Below, piece by piece: positions 33,482-38,895 of a DNA stretch of 38,895 nt. Below the pieces are notes generated by a model. That model ran no database searches. It had not been told where the DNA came from and saw only the letters and a list, made by a program, of their open reading frames with translations. This DNA is from Gemmatimonadales bacterium. GTDB lineage: Bacteria; Gemmatimonadota; Gemmatimonadetes; Gemmatimonadales; GWC2-71-9. A program made the position numbers and the translations under genes. The DNA lies in the NCBI GenBank assembly GCA_025937755.1, contig JAICQR010000008.1, forward strand, positions 1 through 38,895, given 5' to 3'. The stretch's first letter is position 1. Each line of letters opens with the position of its first letter.

Positions 33482-34077
33482 GTGACTTCCTCGCCCTGGG
33501 TGACAGCTACACCATCGGCGAAGGAGTGACCCGGGACGAATCGTGGCCACTGGTGCTGAGCAGTCTCCTCGCGACTCGCACCTCGCGACTCGGGACTACA
33601 GAGATCATCGCGACCACCGGCTGGACCACCGACGAACTCATGGCTGCCATCGAGGCAGAGCAGCCGTCCGGGCCCTTTGAACTGGTGACGCTGCTCATCG
33701 GCGTCAACGACCAGTACCGCGGCCGTACGCCTTCCGAGTATCGAACCGGGCTGGTTCCGTTGCTGGAACGCGCCGTCGTGCTGGCGGGGGACGACGCCGG
33801 TCATGTGCTGGCGATCTCGATTCCCGACTGGGGTCTGACACCCTTCGCCGAGGGGCGCGACCGCGCCGCCATCGCACGCGAGATTCAGGAGTTCAACGCC
33901 GTGGCGGCCGAAGCAGCAGCGCGGGCCGGGTGCCGTTGGGCCGATATTCGGGCGGCACAGGACGCCGATCGTGGCACTCTCCTGGTGGCCGACGCACTCC
34001 ATCCCTCGGCCAGGGCATACGAGGCATGGGCCAGTGCACTACTTCCATTCGCGCGCGCGGCACTGGGGCGGGCGTGA
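33478..34077 (+). CDS. SGNH/GDSL family hydrolase
   Basis: Protein of 199 residues starting at a GTG that overlaps the upstream stop. The family blocks are seen: LALGDSYTIGEG with the catalytic Ser (block I), LLIGVNDQY with Gly and Asn (blocks II/III), and DALHPSARAYE with the catalytic Asp and His (block V). It is an esterase, lipase or acyl-hydrolase by family. It lacks a signal peptide and is probably cytosolic. It is a member of the long plus-strand operon. Confidence 0.9.
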   Translation: MSDFLALGDSYTIGEGVTRDESWPLVLSSLLATRTSRLGTTEIIATTGWTTDELMAAIEAEQPSGPFELVTLLIGVNDQYRGRTPSEYRTGLVPLLERAVVLAGDDAGHVLAISIPDWGLTPFAEGRDRAAIAREIQEFNAVAAEAAARAGCRWADIRAAQDADRGTLLVADALHPSARAYEAWASALLPFARAALGRA

Positions 34078-34107
34078 CATCTTCCGACTTTCGAGAGTGA
34101 GTTCCGC

Positions 34108-34887
34108 ATGTCATTCGGGCTGGACCAGACCAAACTGACGTATGGTGGGTATCTCCGGGTGGACGACCTGCTCAAGCTGCAGCAGCTCCGATCCAGTCCG
34201 CCCCGTCATGACGAGATGCTGTTCATCGTCATCCACCAGGTCTACGAGCTCTGGTTCCGCCAGATCCTGCACGAGCTGGAGGGAATCATTCGGCGGCTGG
34301 ATGAGGAGGACGTGCTGGGCGGCACTCGGCTGCTGGGTCGGGTGCACGAGATCCAGAAGGTCCTGATTGCCCAGCTGTCCGTGCTCGAGACCATGACGCC
34401 GATGGAGTTTCTCTCCTTCCGCGATCATCTGATGCCTGCCAGCGGGTTCCAGTCGGCCCAGTTCCGCGAAATGGAGTTTCTGGTCGGGATCAAGGAGCCA
34501 CGGATGGTGGAGTACCACGCGTCCGACGCCGGCGCGAAGGCCCGGCTGGAAGCCCGGCTGGCCGGGCGCACCCTGCGCGACGCGGTGGACGACCTGCTCC
34601 GCCGCCGAGGCTACGCGCTCGACGCTGCGTCGGTGGCTCGGCTTTACCGCGCGCCGGAGGGGCACGTGGAGCTGTTCCTCCTCGCAGAGGCGCTCATCGA
34701 GTTTGACGAACTGCTCACCGTCTGGCGCTTCCGGCATGTGCAGATGGTCGAGCGGGTCATCGGTGGCAAGCCGGGAACCGGCGGGAGCAGCGGTGCCAGC
34801 TACCTGCGGACCACCCTCGACAAGCGCATCTTTGCGGAGTTATGGGACGCTCGCAGCCAGCTGGAGATCGCGCACGATGCCGAGTGA
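34108..34887 (+). CDS. kynA: tryptophan 2,3-dioxygenase
   Basis: Protein of 259 residues, the usual bacterial length. It opens the indole ring of L-tryptophan with O2 to N-formylkynurenine, the first step of the kynurenine pathway. His43 in VIHQVYELWF, Arg105 in FRDHLMPASGFQS and the haem ligand His210 in WRFRHVQMVER match the family, and KPGTGGSSGASYL closes the active site. Formamidase and an obvious kynureninase are not adjacent. A gap of 30 bases separates it from the SGNH gene; GAGAGTGAG provides a weak ribosome binding site. Confidence 0.96.
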   Translation: MSFGLDQTKLTYGGYLRVDDLLKLQQLRSSPPRHDEMLFIVIHQVYELWFRQILHELEGIIRRLDEEDVLGGTRLLGRVHEIQKVLIAQLSVLETMTPMEFLSFRDHLMPASGFQSAQFREMEFLVGIKEPRMVEYHASDAGAKARLEARLAGRTLRDAVDDLLRRRGYALDAASVARLYRAPEGHVELFLLAEALIEFDELLTVWRFRHVQMVERVIGGKPGTGGSSGASYLRTTLDKRIFAELWDARSQLEIAHDAE

Positions 34888-35404
34888 TCCGCGATTTCCG
34901 ATCGGACCATGGCACTGGCCCGATGAAGTGCCGGCGGCCGAGAGGCCTCGGCTGATCCAGGAGATCGCTGACACGCCATCACGGATGCGCGCTGCGGTCG
35001 ATGGCCTCGACGATGCGCAGCTCGACACCCGCTATCGCGATGGCGGATGGACGGTGCGGCAGGTGGTGCACCACCTGGCCGACAGCCATGTGAACAGCTA
35101 CACCCGGTTCCGGCTGGCGCTCACCGAAAGCGTGCCGACCATCCGCGCCTACCGGGAAGAACGCTGGGCCGAGCTCGCTGATGCCCGGACGCTGCCGCCC
35201 GGCGTTTCGCTGGCGCTGCTGGACGCGCTGCATGAGCGATGGGTGGTGCTGCTTTCGAGCATGACCGACGCCGACTTCGCCCGGAACCTGGTGCATCCGG
35301 ATCACGGCGTGATTCCGCTGGACAAGATGCTGGCGATGTACGCCTGGCACGGCACGCACCATGTGGCGCACGTAACTACCCTTCGCAGCCAACGCGGCTG
35401 GTGA
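34877..35404 (+). CDS. DinB/YfiT-like putative metal-dependent hydrolase
   Basis: Protein of 175 residues, overlapping kynA by 11 bases. It is a four-helix DinB-like protein of the YfiT/BstA type: YRDGGWTVRQVVHHLADSH carries His66, and AWHGTHHVAH carries His158 and His162, the three zinc or nickel ligands. In Bacillus BstA is a bacillithiol transferase; in Gram-negatives the thiol is unknown. It may handle a reactive intermediate or be a thiol S-transferase; this cannot be told from sequence. Confidence 0.9.
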   Translation: MPSDPRFPIGPWHWPDEVPAAERPRLIQEIADTPSRMRAAVDGLDDAQLDTRYRDGGWTVRQVVHHLADSHVNSYTRFRLALTESVPTIRAYREERWAELADARTLPPGVSLALLDALHERWVVLLSSMTDADFARNLVHPDHGVIPLDKMLAMYAWHGTHHVAHVTTLRSQRGW

Positions 35405-35916
35405 ATATGGACGGCTCCTCGGTGGACCTGATTCATGGCAACTGGGACGTCATCGGCCGGTTGCTCGCGGCGATGGTGGCCGGCTTCGTGCTCGGCGTCA
35501 ATCGCGACCTTCGGGGCAAGGCCGCCGGTGTACGCACCCACGGACTGGTGGCGATCGGCGCGAGCCTGGTGACGATCATCAGCATGGAAGTGGCGTCGGT
35601 CGGGACCTACGACCCCAACGCCATTGCCCGTGTGGTCCAGGGCATCATCACCGGTATCGGCTTCATTGGTGGCGGCGTCATCCTCAAGCTCCCCGAGCAT
35701 CGCACGGTGCAGGGACTCACCACCGCCGCCTCGGTCTGGATCGCGGCGTGCCTCGGCATCTCCTTCGGCGCCGGCATGTGGCGCACGGCGGTGTTCGGCC
35801 TGGTGCTCACCATGCTGGCACTGCTCACTGGTGGGGCCATTGAGCTGATCGCCACCCGGATCTTCAAGAATCGGGACCCGGACGGCCACGCGAGCGGACA
35901 CCAGAGCGGTCACTGA
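35401..35916 (+). CDS. MgtC/SapB family membrane protein
   Basis: Protein of 171 residues if the GTG at 35401 is used, which gives the 4-base GTGA overlap common in this operon; the ATG at 35407 is an alternative. Four hydrophobic helices fill about residues 18-140. Typical family segments are AGFVLGVNRDLRGKAAGVRTHGLVAIGASL and GIITGIGFIGGG, then TTAASVWIAACLG. MgtC proteins help growth in low magnesium and inhibit F-type ATPase in some pathogens, but many SapB relatives have no assigned role. The C-terminal tail is His-rich (DGHASGHQSGH). Confidence 0.9.
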   Translation: MNMDGSSVDLIHGNWDVIGRLLAAMVAGFVLGVNRDLRGKAAGVRTHGLVAIGASLVTIISMEVASVGTYDPNAIARVVQGIITGIGFIGGGVILKLPEHRTVQGLTTAASVWIAACLGISFGAGMWRTAVFGLVLTMLALLTGGAIELIATRIFKNRDPDGHASGHQSGH

Positions 35917-35919
35917 TCA

Positions 35920-36480
35920 ATGCACCCGGAGCTGCTGACTCCGCGACTCCGGTTGCGGCCCTTTATCATGGACGATGCCGCGGACCTGGCCCGAATCGCC
36001 AATGACCGCGACATCGCCGCCAATACGCTGACCATTCCCTATCCCTATCATGAATCGGCAGGGCGGGAGTGGATCGCGACCCACGCCGATGGCGTCGAAC
36101 GTCATTCACCCGTGGTCTATGCCGTCGCTCGCCGCACCGACGGCGCATTGATCGGCGCGACGGGGCTGGCGCTGGTGCCGGAACATCGTCGAGCCGAGCT
36201 GGGCTACTGGATTGCGCGCGCGGCGTGGGGCCAGGGCTTCGCCACCGAGGCCTCGGCGGCGCTGCTCGAGTACGGCTTCGAGCGGCTGGGGCTGGAGCGG
36301 ATCCACGCCGCCCATTTTCCCCGCAATCCTGCATCGGGCCGGGTACTGCAGAAGCTGGGCATGCGCCATGAGGGTACCCTGCGGTCGCACCTCGTCAAAT
36401 GGGATGTCCCTGAAGACCTGGCTGTCTACGGCATCCTGCGCGAGGAGTTCACGCCCTGGCGGGCGAGGAGTGAAGGATGA
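35920..36480 (+). CDS. GNAT acetyltransferase, RimJ/RimL type
   Basis: Protein of 186 residues. It begins LLTPRLRLRPF, the usual start of the ribosomal-protein-serine/alanine acetyltransferase group. The acetyl-CoA part is ELGYWIARAAWGQGFATEA, followed by NPASGRVLQKLGMRHEG, the second hallmark. It may acetylate the N-terminus of a protein or a small amine. It starts 3 bases after the MgtC stop and overlaps the next gene by 4. Confidence 0.9.
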   Translation: MHPELLTPRLRLRPFIMDDAADLARIANDRDIAANTLTIPYPYHESAGREWIATHADGVERHSPVVYAVARRTDGALIGATGLALVPEHRRAELGYWIARAAWGQGFATEASAALLEYGFERLGLERIHAAHFPRNPASGRVLQKLGMRHEGTLRSHLVKWDVPEDLAVYGILREEFTPWRARSEG

Positions 36481-37007
36481 CTGACGGCAACGACGAACTT
36501 CCGGTCCGGCGCGGCCCGCCGGTCGAGGTGCGCGACAAGCGGCTGGAAGAGCTGCGCAAGATGGCCTGGGTGCTGGACAGTCAGTTCCGCATTCCGGGCA
36601 CCAACTTCCGGTTCGGAGTGGATGCACTCGTCGGGCTGGTGCCGGGCCTGGGCGATTTCGCCGGCGCTACGGCGTCGCTGTTTTTCATGTTTCAGGCTGC
36701 ACGCCTGGGTGCGTCGAAGACGATCCTGACCCGGATGGCCACCAACGTCGCCATCGAGACGCTGGTCGGTGCCGTACCGGGCCTGGGCGACATCTTCGAC
36801 GCCACCTTCAAGGCCAACAAGCGCAACTACAAGCTGATCGAACGCATGGTCATAGAGCCGGACACGACCCATGTGGCCAGCCGGAAATTCGTGACCGGCA
36901 TGATGCTGGCCATCGGCGCCGTAGTCCTGCTGATCGGCATCCTCGCGGTGGTGCTGGGGATTCTCCTGTTCCAGGCGCTGGCCGGCGGTCGCGGGCCGCT
37001 CGGCTGA
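36477..37007 (+). CDS. DUF4112 family membrane protein
   Basis: Protein of 176 residues. The characteristic segments of DUF4112 are RIPGTNFRFGVDALVGLVPGLGD and a second related copy, ETLVGAVPGLGDIFDATFKANKRN, so the domain is an internal duplication. One strong membrane helix lies at the C-terminus (MMLAIGAVVLLIGILAVVLG). Function is unknown. The stop is followed after 7 bases by a heptamer repeat. Confidence 0.9.
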   Translation: MTDGNDELPVRRGPPVEVRDKRLEELRKMAWVLDSQFRIPGTNFRFGVDALVGLVPGLGDFAGATASLFFMFQAARLGASKTILTRMATNVAIETLVGAVPGLGDIFDATFKANKRNYKLIERMVIEPDTTHVASRKFVTGMMLAIGAVVLLIGILAVVLGILLFQALAGGRGPLG

Positions 37008-37014
37008 GGGGTAA

Positions 37015-37042
37015 GTGGGAAGTGGGAAGTGGGAAGTGGGGG
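37015..37042. repeat. heptamer array (GTGGGAA), three units and a partial fourth
   Basis: GTGGGAA at 37015-37035 in three exact units, then GTGGGGG. It directly follows the DUF4112 gene. Confidence 0.95.
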
Positions 37043-37067
37043 CCGCCGAGCCGCCGGGCGATGGTGT

Positions 37068-37073
37068 TAGATT
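37068..37073 (+). promoter_or_regulatory. possible -10 box TAGATT
   Basis: TAGATT fits TANNNT and would start a transcript near 37080, about 30 bases before the small gene at 37111. It would give the last three genes their own promoter. No clear -35 is seen. Confidence 0.3.
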
Positions 37074-37110
37074 ACAGGGACGCATACAGGTCCCTTTCAG
37101 CGAGTTGCCG

Positions 37111-37371
37111 GTGAGTTCGTACAAGGTCGAACAGCAGCGGGTGCGCTACCGCGATCGTGATTTTCACTTCGTTTCGTATGAAGGCCACCCCGCCAACGAG
37201 CGCAAGGGCGAATCGGCCGAGCCGCCGATGTGGTATCTCATGGGTCCCGGCAAGCGTTGGCCCGCTGTGCCGCATGTCGTGGGGCAGCCCGCCGAGGAGC
37301 TCGAAGTCGCGCTGGTAGGCTGGATCAAGGAGCAGGGACTGGGACGCGCGGTGGTGACTCGGAGGCCGTAG
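37111..37371 (+). CDS. small hypothetical protein
   Basis: Protein of 86 residues that I do not recognise. The GTG at 37111 is the best start; the ATG further upstream translates the heptamer array (GSGKWEVG) and is rejected. The sequence is charged and Trp/Pro-containing (RYRDRDFHFVSYEGHP, PPMWYLMGPGKRWPAVPH), without signal or membrane helix. It ends one base before the VOC gene start, so it is co-transcribed with the glyoxalase-like and threonine aldolase genes. Confidence 0.6.
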   Translation: MSSYKVEQQRVRYRDRDFHFVSYEGHPANERKGESAEPPMWYLMGPGKRWPAVPHVVGQPAEELEVALVGWIKEQGLGRAVVTRRP

Positions 37372-37372
37372 C

Positions 37373-37750
37373 GTGGACCAGGCCGTCCCGACGCTCCACA
37401 GCATCGCGGTGTTTTCGCTCGACATCGCCCGGGCCGTCAATTTCTACCGCGACATCCTCCGGTTGCCGCTCATCCGGCAGGGCTCCTTCGGTGCCGAGTT
37501 CCTGGAGGAGCGACCCCATCTGAGTGTCCATCCCGCAGTACATCCCGATGCGAAGAAGCTGGTGGGCCGCGATACCGGGCTCACTTTTTACGTGCCCGGC
37601 CTGGTCCACTTCTGCGGCGAGCTGCACGAGAAGGGCGTCCGGTTCATCACCGAGCCCACCAGGCAGTCGTGGGGGGTCATGGCGATGATCACCGACCCTG
37701 ACGGCAATGTCATGGCGCTCTGGGACGACAAGGTTCCCGAAGAAGAGTGA
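37373..37750 (+). CDS. VOC family protein (glyoxalase-like)
   Basis: Protein of 125 residues from a GTG. The fold is seen in HSIAVFSLDIARAVNFYRDIL (His9 region) and MAMITDPDGNVMALWD at the end. The usual terminal Glu ligand is replaced by Leu-Trp-Asp, so metal binding may differ from true glyoxalase I. The middle has His clusters (HLSVHPAVHPD). Substrate unknown. It overlaps the threonine aldolase gene by 4 bases (GTGA). Confidence 0.85.
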   Translation: MDQAVPTLHSIAVFSLDIARAVNFYRDILRLPLIRQGSFGAEFLEERPHLSVHPAVHPDAKKLVGRDTGLTFYVPGLVHFCGELHEKGVRFITEPTRQSWGVMAMITDPDGNVMALWDDKVPEEE

Positions 37751-38805
37751 GCCATTCCGGTTCGTTCGCGAGCGACAATACCGCCGGCGCCCACCCGGAC
37801 GTGCTGGCCGCGATGGCGCGGGTCAACACCGGACACGCACCCGCCTACGGCTACGACGAGCACACCGAGCGCACCCGCCTGCTGCTGCGGCGCGCCCTGG
37901 GTGAATCGGCGCAGCCGTTCTTCGTCTTCGGCGGCACCGGCGCCAACGTCACCGCACTCGATGCCGTGCTGCTTCCGCAGGACTGCATCATCACCGCAGC
38001 CACAGCGCACATCCAGGTGGATGAGTGCGGCGCACCCGAGCGGCACATCGGATGCAAGCTCTTGCCGGTCGAAACCCCCGATGGCAAGCTGACCCCGGCG
38101 CTGGTCGGACCCCACATCAAGGGCGTCGGCTTCGAGCACCATGCACAGCCGCGGGTAATCTCGATCTCCCAGAGCACCGAGTACGGTACCGTCTACACGC
38201 CCGAGGAGGTCGAGGCGTTGAGCGAGTTCGCCCACAGCAGGCGATTGCTGCTGCATGTGGACGGCGCCCGGATCGCCAATGCCGCTGCCTCGCTGAACGT
38301 GCCGCTCAAGGCCATCACCAGTGATGCAGGCATCGATCTCCTGTCGCTTGGCATCACCAAGAATGGCGCGGTAGGTGCGGAGGCGGTGGTCTTCTTCCGG
38401 GAAGAACCGGCCAAGCGGTTCAAGTACGTGCGGAAGCAGGGCATGCAACTCCCCTCCAAGATGCGGTTCGTGGCGGCCCAGTTCGAGGCGCTGTTCACCG
38501 ACGATCTCTGGCGCCGCAATGCCGCCCACGCCAACGCCATGGCCCGGCGGCTGGCCGAAGGCGTTCGGGGTGCTCCGGGAGTCACCATCACCCAGCAGGT
38601 CGAAGCCAATGCCGTCTTCGCGACGCTGCCGAAGAACCGGATCGCTCCGCTGCAGGAGAAGTTCTTCTTCTATGTGTGGGATGAGGCGACCAGCGAAGTG
38701 CGGTGGATGACGAGCTGGGATACGAGCCCCGAGGAAGTCGATGCTTTTGTCGCTGAAGTGGGAAGTGGGAAGTGGGGGGGGGGGGGGGGGGGGGGGGGGA
38801 ATTAA
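37747..38805 (+). CDS. threonine aldolase-like PLP enzyme, 3' end doubtful
   Basis: The family cleaves L-threonine or allo-threonine to glycine and acetaldehyde. It starts at a GTG overlapping the VOC stop. Visible are FASDNTAGAHP at the start, the Asp172 of HVDGARIANAA that binds the PLP nitrogen, and the PLP lysine Lys205 in LGITKNG. The enzyme seems complete up to about residue 337 (EEVDAFVAEV). After that the frame reads into heptamer repeats (GSGKW) and a 26-G run, giving a poly-Gly end that is almost certainly not real. The true stop is probably in or just after the repeats. Confidence 0.88.
   Translation: MSHSGSFASDNTAGAHPDVLAAMARVNTGHAPAYGYDEHTERTRLLLRRALGESAQPFFVFGGTGANVTALDAVLLPQDCIITAATAHIQVDECGAPERHIGCKLLPVETPDGKLTPALVGPHIKGVGFEHHAQPRVISISQSTEYGTVYTPEEVEALSEFAHSRRLLLHVDGARIANAAASLNVPLKAITSDAGIDLLSLGITKNGAVGAEAVVFFREEPAKRFKYVRKQGMQLPSKMRFVAAQFEALFTDDLWRRNAAHANAMARRLAEGVRGAPGVTITQQVEANAVFATLPKNRIAPLQEKFFFYVWDEATSEVRWMTSWDTSPEEVDAFVAEVGSGKWGGGGGGGGN
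38758..38771. repeat. heptamer array (GTGGGAA), two units before a G-run
   Basis: Two GTGGGAA units, then GTGGGG that merges into the homopolymer. Fourth site of the family in the window, again at a gene end. Confidence 0.85.
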
Positions 38806-38895
38806 CGGCGGAAGGATAACAAAGAGACGGGTCAAAAAAACAAAAAACCACAGAAAACAAGAGAGGGCGCAGGAGGAGAGACCCCAAAAAGAACA
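38774..38895. other. G26 homopolymer and A-rich tail, likely artefact
   Basis: A run of 26 G (38774-38799) is followed by sequence rich in A (CAAAAAAAC, CCAAAAAG), unlike everything else here. Long poly-G is a known artefact of two-colour sequencing. No gene is supported in it. Confidence 0.7.

Noticed and set aside
37015-37110. ATG start inside the heptamer array for the small protein at 37111
   Set aside because: The first residues only translate the repeat; a GTG at 37111 fits better.
38774-38799. G-quadruplex at the G-run
   Set aside because: The run and the following tail are more simply explained as a sequencing or assembly artefact.

Overview
The window is a gene-dense, high-GC stretch from a Gram-negative, probably aerobic bacterium. 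The envelope type follows from a TonB-dependent receptor, an RND efflux pair and many lipobox proteins. Type II NADH dehydrogenase and tryptophan 2,3-dioxygenase suggest oxygen use. The small secreted lipoproteins, ZU5-like domains and gene content resemble Gemmatimonadota, but that placement is inference; no rRNA or other marker gene is present. I saw no tRNA, rRNA, CRISPR array or insertion sequence. No gene-free stretch exceeds 300 bases.

Layout. 1-2186 (+): the end of a D-Ala-D-Ala-ligase-like ATP-grasp gene, a GNAT acetyltransferase and lysine 2,3-aminomutase, tightly packed and possibly one beta-lysine pathway. 2189-5919 (-): a ZU5-like lipoprotein, a TPR/HD-GYP protein and a peptide-binding lipoprotein. 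6211-8666 (-): an EF-G-like GTPase coupled to a DUF2784 membrane protein. 8906-10792 (-): an ABC exporter, separated from the EF-G gene by two octamer repeat arrays around a large inverted repeat. 10874-15243 (+): RND adaptor and permease. 15370-17413 (-): an HNH endonuclease, an unknown protein and a MESH1-like (p)ppGpp hydrolase gene interrupted by an in-frame amber codon. 17498-19757 (+): a Bfd-like ferredoxin, a GAF sensor kinase and a small secreted protein. 19838-23069: a TonB receptor (+) facing two related lipoproteins (-), possibly a metal-uptake group. 23179-24705 (-): a three-GAF protein. 24979-25659 (+): an L,D-transpeptidase-like protein. 25733-29213 (-): an aminotransferase, a LOG-family protein and a Spinster-like MFS carrier. 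29365-38805 (+): a run of fourteen genes, mostly overlapping by 4-11 bases (ndh, queG, VOC proteins, an amino-acid oxidase-like protein, SGNH hydrolase, tryptophan dioxygenase, DinB, MgtC, GNAT, DUF4112, threonine aldolase).

The most unusual signals are non-coding or at the edge of coding. They are: a heptanucleotide repeat family (GTGGGAA) at four gene borders; an octamer family (AAGGCGGT) with a hairpin; a recurrent TANNNT-6/7-ATG layout that suggests leaderless promoters; a 21-codon A/T-ending patch inside the RND permease; and the amber-interrupted HD hydrolase. The last ~120 bases (26-G run, then A-rich sequence) look like a sequencing or assembly artefact.
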